Assembly: GCA_947561585.1 (NCBI GenBank)
Contig: CANNZV010001036.1
Span: 1-64,000 of the forward strand
Length of the DNA stretch: 64,000 nucleotides
Source: Caprella mutica
Taxonomy: Eukaryota > Arthropoda > Malacostraca > Amphipoda > Caprellidae
Direction: 5' to 3'
Position numbers and translations under genes: made by a program
In this document: positions 35,356 through 45,694 of the stretch, piece by piece
Numbering within the stretch: the stretch's first letter is position 1
Layout of the letters: every line of letters starts with the position of its first letter
The notes under the pieces: model-generated
Seen by the model: only the letters and a program-made list of their open reading frames with translations
What the model was told of the DNA's origin: nothing
Database searches by the model: none

Positions 35356-36826
35356 ATAATCGAGTCGAACGAAATTTACGATAGAAATAGTAATTTATTT
35401 CAGACATCATCTGTAAATATATCTGGCCATGTCTTGTGGAATTTCCAAAATAAATATATAATTCCAAAATAAAATGATTCGTTATTTTCATTTTGAACTC
35501 TGAACGATTTGTTATTATAGGTAATGTCTTCTATGATAACTCCTTGTCTGCCAGTGAAGGTAAATCCAGTTCTCATTCATTATCAAGAGCACTCTCGTAG
35601 TAGTGCATGGGGTGAATGAATCTTGTGAATAGTGAACTGAGATCAATTTTCATATTTTTCTTACATCAACTATTCAATAGTCAATACTTAGAAAATTATT
35701 GTCGTAGGAAGATCCAAAAAAATATTAGCTTTGATTCGTATTTCTGCAGTTATGACAGACACCAATTAAGATAAATGTTAAGGGGATGAACCCATCAAAT
35801 TCGGTGAAAATTATCATTATTTTAATATGAAAAAATGAATTTATAGGTAGTGGGTTTCCAAGTCGCTAACTTTTTGGGGCTACCAGCACTATAACCCTCT
35901 CTAGAGTGGTAAAAAATCTTGATTTTTTCAAAATCATGTTTTTTTTTTCAAAATCATGGTTTTTTTCAAAATCATGGATTTTTTGTTAGAGATTTTACAA
36001 GGATTCTAAAACTGTCTTCGTGCAGGTTTTCACATACATCTTTTTAGATTTCCATTCTTTTGAAATTTTCGAATAATTTTTCATCTATAAAATCTTGATT
36101 TCATCAAAAACTAATGCCAAATTCGAAAAAGTTTCACTAGCAAATTGTGTTTTTTTTGGCCAGGATGCATATCATTAGGCAAATTCCAGAACAATCAGTC
36201 CATAATTTAAAAAGTTTTCCTGATATGTGGGTCTAGCTCAATTTTAGGAGTGGTTGATTTGGGTGCGTCTGGCTGGAGAATCCCATCACTGAAAATGTCA
36301 GGGGCAGTGATTCATAATGATACCTGGGGTTTTGCTGGATACATTACAATGAATTTCAAGTGGTTAACTTCCGAGCTGATCTAGCGCAATTTTAGCATGG
36401 TCTATTTTGGTGCGTCTGGCAGTGGTTGTACATGATATTAATTGTGAAGTTCTATCAAAAAGTTTCAAGTGGTAACCTTCCGAGCTGATCTAACCCATAT
36501 TTAACTACTATGAAATACCCACTCATGACCACACCCACCAGGTGAGACCCGGCAGATGTACAGATCCAAGGTCAATCATAGGTGCCAGATACTCTGATAT
36601 TATTAGAAATTGGTAACCTTCCCATCTAGGCTAACTCCCTTCGGTTTCCGTTCTAAAGTGAATAAGAAAAAGAGCTAAGTCCCTAAAATGTTTCCTCGAG
36701 GAAAACCGCACGATATAATAGCCTCATCAGAGACAGCACCAACAACAATCGTACACTTGACTGTGCTTACGGGAGTTCAAATAGGAATGGAACTAGGTTT
36801 CCACCAAGGCTCTCACCCGTCAGTAT

Positions 36827-37083
36827 CAGTGTTGCCGAAGGTATTTTCCTGATAGTACCAGATTACACACTGGAAAAGTACCAGATTGGACACAAAAGTA
36901 CCAAAAACCATAAATTTCCATGAAATCCAACGTTTTTTTGACTTTATGTTCGCAAAAATTGAAAATATTCTTGAAAAATGAGGTAATTAGAGAGAGGAGA
37001 AAGTACTAATCTGGTACTTTTTAGAAATACGAGAGAGCAAAAGTACCAAATCTGGTACAATAGTACCAGGTTCGGTAAGCCTG
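36827..37083. mobile_element. hAT-like non-autonomous element (257 bp) with 8-bp target duplication
   Basis: The ends are CAGTGTTGCC and, on the opposite strand, CAGGCTTACC. GTCAGTAT is present directly before (36819-36826) and after (37084-37091). Sub-terminal arms share AGTACCAGATT / AATCTGGTACT motifs. The matching spacer after gene 6 lacks it (CTCGTCAGTAAAAGTGATT). An 8-bp duplication with CAGxG-type ends is characteristic of hAT elements. Confidence 0.82.
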
Positions 37084-37608
37084 GTCAGTATAAGTGATAT
37101 AACGGTAATATAAGTAATTCATTTAATATAGTGACCAAAAAATTGCGAAAAAAAGAATTGCAAACTGCATAACCCACGTACCTAAATTGACTCATCGGGA
37201 AACCAAATATTTTTTATGGCGATTGAGATATATATACAAATGTTTTTTTTATCGTAATTCATTATACTATCATAAATTATTTCATAGAATCTCGATAGAT
37301 ATATCGGATGAAAGAACATAAGCATATAATACATTTAAGGTAGATTATGATCGAATATTGTTATTTTTGATAGATAATATTTTATATAGATCATAATTAC
37401 AAATCATAATACAAGATAATTAATTTTCGCAATTTGGAATAACCTATTGGGTAACCCATAGATTGATTCAAATATTTGACAAGGCAATTGTAAATTTTGA
37501 TAAAATTATGGCGTATTTATTTCGAACATCTCTATTTTGATTGCAAGAAGTATTCAAAGAATTTCATCCGCCATTTTAAGGGGACACTACAAATATTAAC
37601 CAATAACG

Positions 37609-39022
37609 GGTGACCAGTCCTTTTGCCAAAAACACATTCGTCGCACGACAATTTCACCGAAAACAGATTCGCCGAAAATTTAAAAAAACACTAGACGTTA
37701 TAAATATAAAGAGTTATTGTCCACCTAAGGTTAGGTTAGCGGTCCGATTGGAGGGGGTTTGGGGGTTGGGGTCTCGCCCTTCCCAGCCAGGTTTGTAGTA
37801 ACAAAATGTATACTTTACTGTGTTTTATTGTACAATAAGTGGTGACCGAACAACTCGCCGCCGGTCAATTCTGTCTGGACATTTCGCAGCGGACAATTCG
37901 CTTTGAGGGCAAATCGCCGCTAGGACAATTCACTGCTAGGACAATTCGCCGCCAAAACATCTCGCCGTCTGATATAAGTTTTACCGCCGTATACACCATT
38001 TATTTATTAATAAAAATATAAGCTACGTGTTGTAAATTAATTATCAAATTTTCTTTCAAATTACAGTATTTGAAAAGTTTTTATTTTCCATTTCTAAAGT
38101 TAAATTTGATGTTTTTTTAAACTGTTATATAAACATTGTGTGTGCTGTAAATTAACAATAACCTTTTCTTCGTTATATATGAAAGTATTTTGCTAAAAAT
38201 AATTTGCAATTGGAAAGAAAACAAGTTCTGGTGTCTTCTTAATACGTTTAATGACTTATAAAAATTACTTTAGTTTAAAACTAGTACATCAGTTAAAATA
38301 AAGGTTATTTAACTACGAATTATTCTTAGATTTTTGTCTTAGTCAGGCTAATAAGTTACATTTACTATCACCTCTTCATTTTCCTCTTCTATTCGTGAGT
38401 GCAGTCGCCGGTGCTTGTGTTCCTTTTCATATCATTCCTTAGTAAGTGACTGCATCCACGAAGTAGCTTTTTTGTATCCATAAGCATTTCCTCGGACTGG
38501 TGGTTGGTGCTTTTGTTCAAGGAGTCACTTTGCTTTCTGACTTCTTCTTTTTGTCCCTTGTATTTAACTTCCGTTGACGTCAACTAGAAAGCCCTTCGTT
38601 TCAAAGTAGACAGTTCAATGATTCGAAATTTATATTGATAGTTCAAATATTTTTTGCAGCCTGAAATATTCTCACAGATATAATAAAAGAAACAAATTAA
38701 TTGAAATAATGAAATTTGTCCACTACAGTTTTATTTCAATCTTGAGCGTATAGAAACAAAACTAATCATTTCCAAATTTATAATATTTTTAAATATATGC
38801 AAATGATGTATACGCTGGGAAAACATAAATCACGCAGCAAGTTGTCCTGGCGGCGAGTTGTCCTAGCAGCGAGTTGTCCTAGCGGCGAGTTGTCCTTATG
38901 GCGAATTGTCCACGGCGAGTTGTCCGGCGGCGAGTTGTCTTAGAACCACAACAAGTATACCTTATTTAGCTAAATAATTGTACTTTTTCGGCGAAAGTAT
39001 TTTCAGTGAAAGGACCTAGAAC
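37609..39022. mobile_element. Foldback element with tandem-repeat arms (GGCGAGTTGTCC family), copy 1
   Basis: Outer ends GGTGACCAGTCCTTTTGCC and, inverted, GGTTCTAGGTCCTTTCACTG. The left arm (about 37840-37970) is tandem units of GGACAATTCGCCGCTA; the right arm (about 38835-38945) is the inverse unit GGCGAGTTGTCCTAGC. The middle is unique AT-rich sequence, including a 64-codon minus-strand frame. Long inverted repeats made of short tandem units are the hallmark of FB/foldback transposons. Absent from the matching position after genes 3, 5, 7 and 8. Confidence 0.75.
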
Positions 39023-39554
39023 CCCAATTACCTTATGGAATCAACTCAGGTTTAAATATATTTATGGGTTGTAATATTTCGCAAACATAAATTACAAATT
39101 CTGCATTCTACGATTAATTCCAATACTTCATGCTTCCTTGATGTAATATAGACAGTTTGAGAAATCATTCTAGTTACAATTTGAAAGAAAATGTTTTTGT
39201 TTAAATAATTCATGAAAATTGGGACCAATTATTAATATTTAAAAGGAAGAAAAAATAACAATAATTGCACTTAAGAATTTGAGATCGTTAAATTATTTCA
39301 AAATATAAAAGCATAATTTTTTTTCATAATTTTTTTCATTTCTTGTCTACCTATATTTGAAAATTTGATTTCAGCCCGAACCACGAGAATGCCCAAAGAA
39401 ATTAGTTGAAGAAGCATGCAGCTCAATAATTTACTACAGTCACTTGCTGAAGATACTTAATCATTTTCCTTGTACACTAACAGATAGGGAATGAGAGAGA
39501 CTGTAGAGCGTAGAGTTCAAGTTCATGTTTTCAATGTCTTGAAGAGTTCCAGAC

Positions 39555-39588
39555 TATATAACAGGTACGCGTTAACACTGGAGTCACA
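39555..39588 (+). promoter_or_regulatory. Gene 5 core promoter (type B)
   Basis: TATATAA at 39555 and TCACAG with A at 39586 (31 bp). Compared with type A, the proximal region lacks the CACGAGAAAGTAAGAG block and has GAATGAGAGAGACTGTAGAG directly followed by a short duplicated CGTAGAG. Confidence 0.65.
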
Positions 39589-39608
39589 GAACCATTCCTA
39601 CTTCCATC

Positions 39609-41262
39609 ATGTTCACTAAGGTAAGAAAAAGCTATCAATTGTGAATGAGAATGTACATAGTTCACTAGGTCTGCCATTCAACTTGTCGACGTAGGGAAAA
39701 CTGAATCTTTGGATTAATCCATAAGTGATCTAATTGTGAGAACATGTCAGTTCAAGTGAATTTTTTATTAATGATACGAATTACATTCTTCATCGCATTT
39801 TAAGAATGAGTAGTAAACTGAGTGATATTTTCGTTTGTTTATAGGTACTAAGAAATGTAATTCAACCGAAATTCTATTTTTGGTGATTTAGTTGAATTTC
39901 CATAGCCTTACTTTATTTATTACCTTATTTTAAACCAGATAAATTTAAATATACTGTAATTGTATTTTTTCATTGTATATGTATAATCAACATATTTTTC
40001 ATTACTCGTGAATATAATTTAGGACCACTGTGTCCATAAAGGTTATAATTCTATAAATACAGTAAACAGAGCATAAAGTTTTGGAGATATTGATCTTACC
40101 GCATAAGTTTCTATCGATACAGTGCTGCAAGAATAATATTTTTTTCGGATAATGAGTTCAATGATAACTCTTCTCTGATTGGTCGATAAGAAGGAGGAAC
40201 CAACAGGGGGCCGAGTTCTAAATGGTTAATGATTCACCCTCTGTTGGCTCCTCCTCCATTTACATAGTTTTGAGTTCAAATAAATTAGATTTCAAACTAT
40301 AAGAACTTAGAAAACCCTCAACATAGATGGCCGTAATGTAGTTTGATGTATCAACTAAATTGTTGTACAACACATTTAATGAATATTTATTGACATGACA
40401 GGGGGTTCGAGGGGACAGAAAGCCCAATATAAAGTTATGGTCAATCTCTATAGCCAATCAATGGGTTAATAACCTTAGAATTAATATTCTAGAAAACCTA
40501 TTGGACACATGCATTTAATTTTTCATTTTCTGTTCTTAACCAATTCCACTCCCCAGGTCGCCATTATCTCTTGCTTGGCTTTTGTAGCCGTGGCTCAGCC
40601 CGATAGAAGACCAGCAAATAATTATGGAGCTCCTCAGCAGCAAACATACCAGCCACCTCAGACCTACGAAGAGCCCCGTCCTTCCTACTCCAACAGGCAG
40701 CCATCTTACCAACCACAAGAGAAAGAGGTGGGATTATAAATATCTCTAAATTTTGATTCATGCAATTATTTATGAATATATATAGTATTTGACATATTTG
40801 AAATATGCAAAAAACTAATATAGTTTGAAGCTTGAATTCAACAACATGATTTTTTTTTCTGAATTTATTTGGTATTTATCTTATCCACAGGAGGGTATGC
40901 CTTTTGATTTCGGATACGCAGTTCAAGATGAGTACACCGGTAACGATTTTGGACACAACTCCAACTCCGATGGCAAAGTAACTACCGGACAATACCGCGT
41001 CCTGCTTCCCGATGGACGTACTCAGATCGTTACTTACACTGCTGATCATCACAACGGTTTCCAGGCTGAAGTTACTTATGAAGGAGAAGCTCGTCCTTAC
41101 GAACCTCAACCAAGTGCTTCTTACAACGAGCCAAGGAACCAGTACAAAGCTCCCCGTCAACAAAATCAGTACGAGGCTTCTCGTCAGCAAAACCAGTATG
41201 AGGCTCCCAAACCCACCAACACTTACCAGCAACCTAAAGAACAGACAGGATATGGGTTCTAA
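39609..41262 (+). CDS. Gene 5: pro-resilin-like cuticle protein, type B (184 aa, 3 exons)
   Basis: Exons 39609-39620, 40557-40727 and 40891-41262; introns 936 and 163 bp. Exon 2 encodes the same VAIISCLAFVAVAQ signal and Pro/Tyr linker, with SYQPQEKE (Ser to Pro) at its end. Exon 3 RR domain has TTGQYRVLLPDGR and ADHHNGF. The tail has one extra nine-residue unit compared with type A: YKAPRQQNQ, YEASRQQNQ, YEAPKPTN. Exon 2 starts GTCGCC as in genes 7 and 9, where A genes start GTTGC, so A and B can be told apart even within the coding part. Intron 1 contains the CCAAT/GGCTCCTC repeat. Poly(A) signals at 41360 and 41379. Confidence 0.92.
40101..40260 (+). repeat. CCAAT/GGCTCCTC repeat in type-B intron 1, copy in gene 5
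   Basis: Contains GGAGGAACCAACAGGGGGC followed by CCCTCTGTTGGCTCCTCC, an inverted pair, preceded by CTCTGATTGGTCG. Also present at 50164-50326 and 62144-62304, absent from type-A introns, and present inverted in gene 1 intron 2. Confidence 0.65.
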
Positions 41263-42115
41263 ATAATCGATCGAGTCGAACGAAATTTACGATAGAAATA
41301 GTAATTTATTTCAGCCATCATCTGTAAATATATCCGGCCCTGTTTTATGGAATTTCCAAAATAAATATATAATTCCAAAATAAAATGATTCATTATTTTC
41401 ATTTTGAACTGTGAATGATTGCAATTGGATATTATAGGTAATGTTTTCTATGATAACTCCTTGTCTGCAAGTGAAGGTAAATCCAGTTCTCATTCATTAT
41501 CAAGAGCACTCTCGTAGTAATGCATGAGGTGAATGAATCTTGTGAATTGTGAAGTGAGATTAATTTTTATATTTTTCTTACATCTATTCAATAGTCAATA
41601 CCTAGAAAATTATAGTCGAAGGAATATCTAAGGAATAGAAACTCTGATTTGTATTCCGAAAGTCATCACGAATACCAATTAAAATAAATGTTGAGGTGAT
41701 AGACCCATCAAATTCGGAGAATTTTTTTTAAGAATAAGGGGTTTCGATGTCCCAAATATTTTGAGGCTACGAGCACTAGAGGGGTGAAAAATCATGATTT
41801 TTTTAAAGTTGCTTTTCCAAAGAAAATGGGAAGGAAAATGAAATAAATCGGTCCCTAGTTTTGTTAGAAATGTTACAAGGATTATAAAACTATCTTTTCC
41901 AGCATTTATGCTTTGAGACTTAAATTCCTTGAAATTTACGAATAATTTTTCACATCTAGAATATCGATTTCTTCAAAACCAACTGATACAAAAATTGAGA
42001 AATTTACACGAACAAAATGTTATTTCTTAGCAAAGTTACGTATACTTTGGCAAATTTCCGAATAAGTAGTCGGTAAATAAGAAAGTTTTCCTGAAATATG
42101 GATCTAGCTCAATCT

Positions 42116-42581
42116 TATCCAAGTGAAAATAGGAGTGGGTTCGAAGCACCGATTAAGCCGATCAAAGTACTTACCACGGCTGCCAGGTAGCAGCGAGAGC
42201 GCAGTGTGGGAGCCAAACTGACCACTTTGAGAGCTAATTCTACTCCTGCGTAACTGTGCAGAACTACTCTATACAACTGCTCCTATTTGCCTAGCACGCT
42301 TCCTAACTGCGGATACAAGGCCTTTAGTCAAAACTGCAATAATAATAATATAATATTGCAGTCGTGGCTATGGGTCGTGCATCTGCAGTTAGGCAGCGCG
42401 CTAGGCAAATATAGGAGCAAGTGCCCAGAGTAGTTCTGTGCAGTGACGCCAGAGTAGTATTAGCCCTCAAAGCGGTCAGTTTGGCTCCCACGCTGCGCTC
42501 TCGCTGCTCCCTGACTGCCATGATAATTGCCTCGATCAGCTTATCCGCTGCCTTGAACCTGCTCCTATTTTCACTTGGGTA
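42116..42581. mobile_element. 466-bp foldback element at a TA site, spacer copy 2
   Basis: Same length and ends as the copy at 31863 (CCAAGTGAAAATAGGAG / CTCCTATTTTCACTTGG) and same TA position, so it was copied with the spacer rather than inserted again. Confidence 0.85.
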
Positions 42582-43949
42582 GGAGTGGTCGATTTGGGTG
42601 TGTCTGGCAGTAGAACCCCAACGCTGAAAATGTCTGGCAATGATTTATAATGAACCTTGGGGTTTTGTGGGGTATTTTACAATGAGTTTCTAGTGGTAAC
42701 CTTTCGAGCTGATCAAGCACAATTTTGGGCAAGGTCTATTTGGGTTGGTCTGGCAGGGGTACCCCATCACTGAAATTGTCTGGCAGTGGTTGTACATGAT
42801 ATGTAGGGTTATACTGAAAATTTTGCAACAAGTTCAAGTGGTAACCCTCCGAACTGATCTAGCCCATATTTACCAACCATGAAATACCAGCTCATTACCA
42901 CACCCACCAGGCGAGACCTGGCAGATGTACAAATCCTAGGTCGGTCATTGGTGCCAGATACTCTGATACTATTAGAAATTATTTTCCTTCCAAGCTAGGC
43001 TAACTCCTCTGGACTACCAGTCTAAAATGAATAAGAAAAAGGGCAAAGTCCCAGAAATGCTTCCTTGAGGAACATCACACGATATATAAGCTTCATCAGA
43101 GACTGCCAATAATCATACACTTCACTCTGCTTACGGAAGGACACGTAAAAATGGAATCAGGTTTATACCAAGCCTCTTACACGTCAATATAAGTGATTTA
43201 CGGTAATATAATTGATTAATTGAATATAGGGACCAAAAGACTGTCAAAAACGATTCGAAAACTGTTTAATTCCCACTTAAATTGACCTTTCAGGAGACTA
43301 TCTATCAATGACGATTCAGATAAATATGCATATGATTTTATCGTAATTCATTATACTATCTTAAATTGTCGAATATAATCTTTATATTGAAATGTTCGGC
43401 GTAAGAACATTAGCATCTTTAACAGTTAAGGTAGATTTTAATCTATTATAGTTTTATGTAGATAGATGTTATTCTATCATGGGACATAGAATCATAATCG
43501 AACGTAATATAATTTTGGCAATTTGGGATAACGAATTGGGTAATCCACAGTTTGATTGTAAATATCTGATAAGGCTTTTGTATATTTGATACGATTATGG
43601 CGTATTAATTTCGAACTTCTCTATTTTGCAGGCAAGTAGCATTCAAAGAATTCCTTTCTCAATTTCAAGGTGACACTACAAATCTTAACCATACAACCAC
43701 AAAGAATCTACTCAGGTTTATATAAATTAATGGATGATGATATTCGCACACATAAATCAATAATTCTGTATTATCCTATTCCAATGCTTCAAGCTTCTTA
43801 GTTGTAATATATACAGTTTGAGAAATATTTACTTATTCAAACAATTTGAAATAAATAATGTTTTTTTAAATATTCCAAAAGAAATGCAACCAAATATAAA
43901 TATTCATTTAAATGAACGGGTACCCGTAGAGTGCATACCTTTGCCATCA

Positions 43950-44130
43950 CTTATATTTATAACCTTGACCATCCAATAGTCCTTGAGTTATGAAAGACCT
44001 TGACCTTTGACCCGTTTACTCCCAAAATCTAATCAAATAGTTCCTGGATAATGACCAATCGTCTCACCAAATTTCAGGAAATTTGGTCGAATACTTTGGT
44101 GTTATGCGAATAACAAGATTACAAATAGGT
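43950..44130 (-). promoter_or_regulatory. Repeat with FTZ-F1-like and DR1-like motifs upstream of gene 6
   Basis: TGACCTTTGACCC (DR1) is intact at 44001-44013; the adjoining FTZ-F1-like site is AGACCTTGA, one base off the gene 4 copy. It lies about 540 bp upstream of the TATA box. Confidence 0.38.
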
Positions 44131-44546
44131 ATATAAATGCCGACCAAATCATCACATTCCGCAATTTCCGAAGGTAGTTAGTATGAGAACAGCAATACTG
44201 ACACACAATATTCAAAGAGAGCAAATTTTCGTAATAACTTTACGGAAGAAGGCATAGTTATTTTTTCTCAAATAAAAAACAAATATTATTTTGATTCTAG
44301 TCAAACTACAGTTGCGAATTTGGTGTTACGCCGATCCTAGGGTATGTCGAAAAAAATCAATTGAGGAAACAAGTAGCTCATTAATAATCTTTGTTGTTTT
44401 GAAGTATTTGGTTTCAAACTACAGTCACTTGCTGAAGATACCTCCTTATTCTCAGTGTACAAACTCTTGGAATACACGAGAAAGTAAGAGTGAGAGAGAC
44501 TGTAGAGTTCAAGCTCGTGTTTTCAATGTCTTTAAGAGTTCCAGAC

Positions 44547-44580
44547 TATATAACAGGAACGCGTTAACACTGGAGTCACA
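44547..44580 (+). promoter_or_regulatory. Gene 6 core promoter (type A)
   Basis: TATATAA at 44547, initiator A at 44578. Carries GGAACGCG where the other copies have GGTACGCG. Confidence 0.62.
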
Positions 44581-44600
44581 GAACCATTCCTACTTCCATC

Positions 44601-45694
44601 ATGTTCACTAAGGTAAGAAAAAGTTATCCACTTTGAATGAGAATGTAGTTCACTAGGTCAGCCATTCAAATTATCGATGTTGTGGGAAAAAGTGAATTGT
44701 TGTGCTAAAAATAAATAGTGATCTAATTGTGAACGTGTTTCTCACTTTTATGCCTTCTGCCTAACCCACTCAAAGGTCAATCTAGTCGAGCAGTCTTAAA
44801 AATATCGTTCAGAATATCAAAATATAGTGTATAATAATAAATATGAATCCTAATTACAAATTTTCAACCTTCACCGAGTTTTTACTTGGTATAATCATAT
44901 GACCATTTGTTTAATTTCATTAGATTAGAATCAGAGTGATCAATAACCTAGAGTTTAAAAAGCCTAAAATTCTTCATTTTTTCTATCACAATTCTACTTC
45001 CAGGTTGCTATTATCTCTTGCTTGGCTTTCGTAGCCGTGGCTCAGCCCGATAGAAGACCCGCAAATAATTATGGAGCTCCTCAGCAGCAAACATACCAGC
45101 CACCTCAGACCTACGAAGAGCCCCGTCCTTCCTACTCCAACAGGCAGCCATCTTACCAATCACAAGAGAAAGAGGTGGGAGTAGTAAAATCGCTCTATAA
45201 TCATTTACGTAGATTTTTATGATTATATATAAAATTTCTGACATATTGAAAATATGCAAAAGATCAATAGTTTGAAGCTTGAACAGAATGGTTATTGTGT
45301 GTCTATATATTTTGAGATTCTGAATTCATTGGATTCTCTAAATTCACAGGAGGGTATGCCTTTTGATTTCGGATACGCAGTTCAAGATGAGTACACCGGT
45401 AACGATTTCGGACACAACTCCAACTCTGATGGCAAAGTAACTACCGGAGAATACCGCGTCCTGCTTCCTGATGGACGTACTCAGATCGTTACTTACACTG
45501 CTGATCATTACAACGGTTTCCAAGCTGAAGTTACTTACGAAGGAGAAGCTCGTCCTTACGAGCCACAGCCAAGTGCTTCTTACAACGAGCCAAGGAACCA
45601 GTACAAGGCTCCCCGTCAACAAAACCAGTACGAGGCTCCCAAACCCACCAACACTTACCAGCAACCTAAAGAACAGACAGGATATGGGTTCTAA
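44601..45694 (+). CDS. Gene 6: pro-resilin-like cuticle protein, type A (175 aa, 3 exons)
   Basis: Exons 44601-44612, 45004-45174 and 45350-45694; introns 391 and 175 bp, the same lengths as gene 4. The protein is the consensus form of the array: MFTKVAIISCLAFVAVA signal, PDRRPANNYGAPQQQTYQPP, RR domain with FGYAVQDEYTG, TTGEYRVLLPDGR and ADHYNGFQAEV, tail YKAPRQQNQ then YEAPKPTN. No residue departs from the majority, so it is a good reference for the others. Poly(A) signals at 45784 and 45803. Confidence 0.93.

Larger units (their letters stand above)
35356..39380. other. Array spacer, A-type, between genes 4 and 5
   Basis: No gene. Homologous to 45695-49450. Starts with the shared 3' UTR, has the empty TA site at 36245-36246, a roughly 145-bp imperfect tandem repeat (about 36240-36500), a private hAT-like insertion (36827-37083) and the 1.4-kb foldback (about 37609-39022). 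Confidence 0.7.
41263..44290. other. Array spacer, B-type, between genes 5 and 6
   Basis: No gene. Same order as 31032-33948: 3' UTR, 466-bp element, roughly 145-bp tandem units (about 42580-42850), then the nuclear-receptor-motif repeat before gene 6. Confidence 0.7.
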
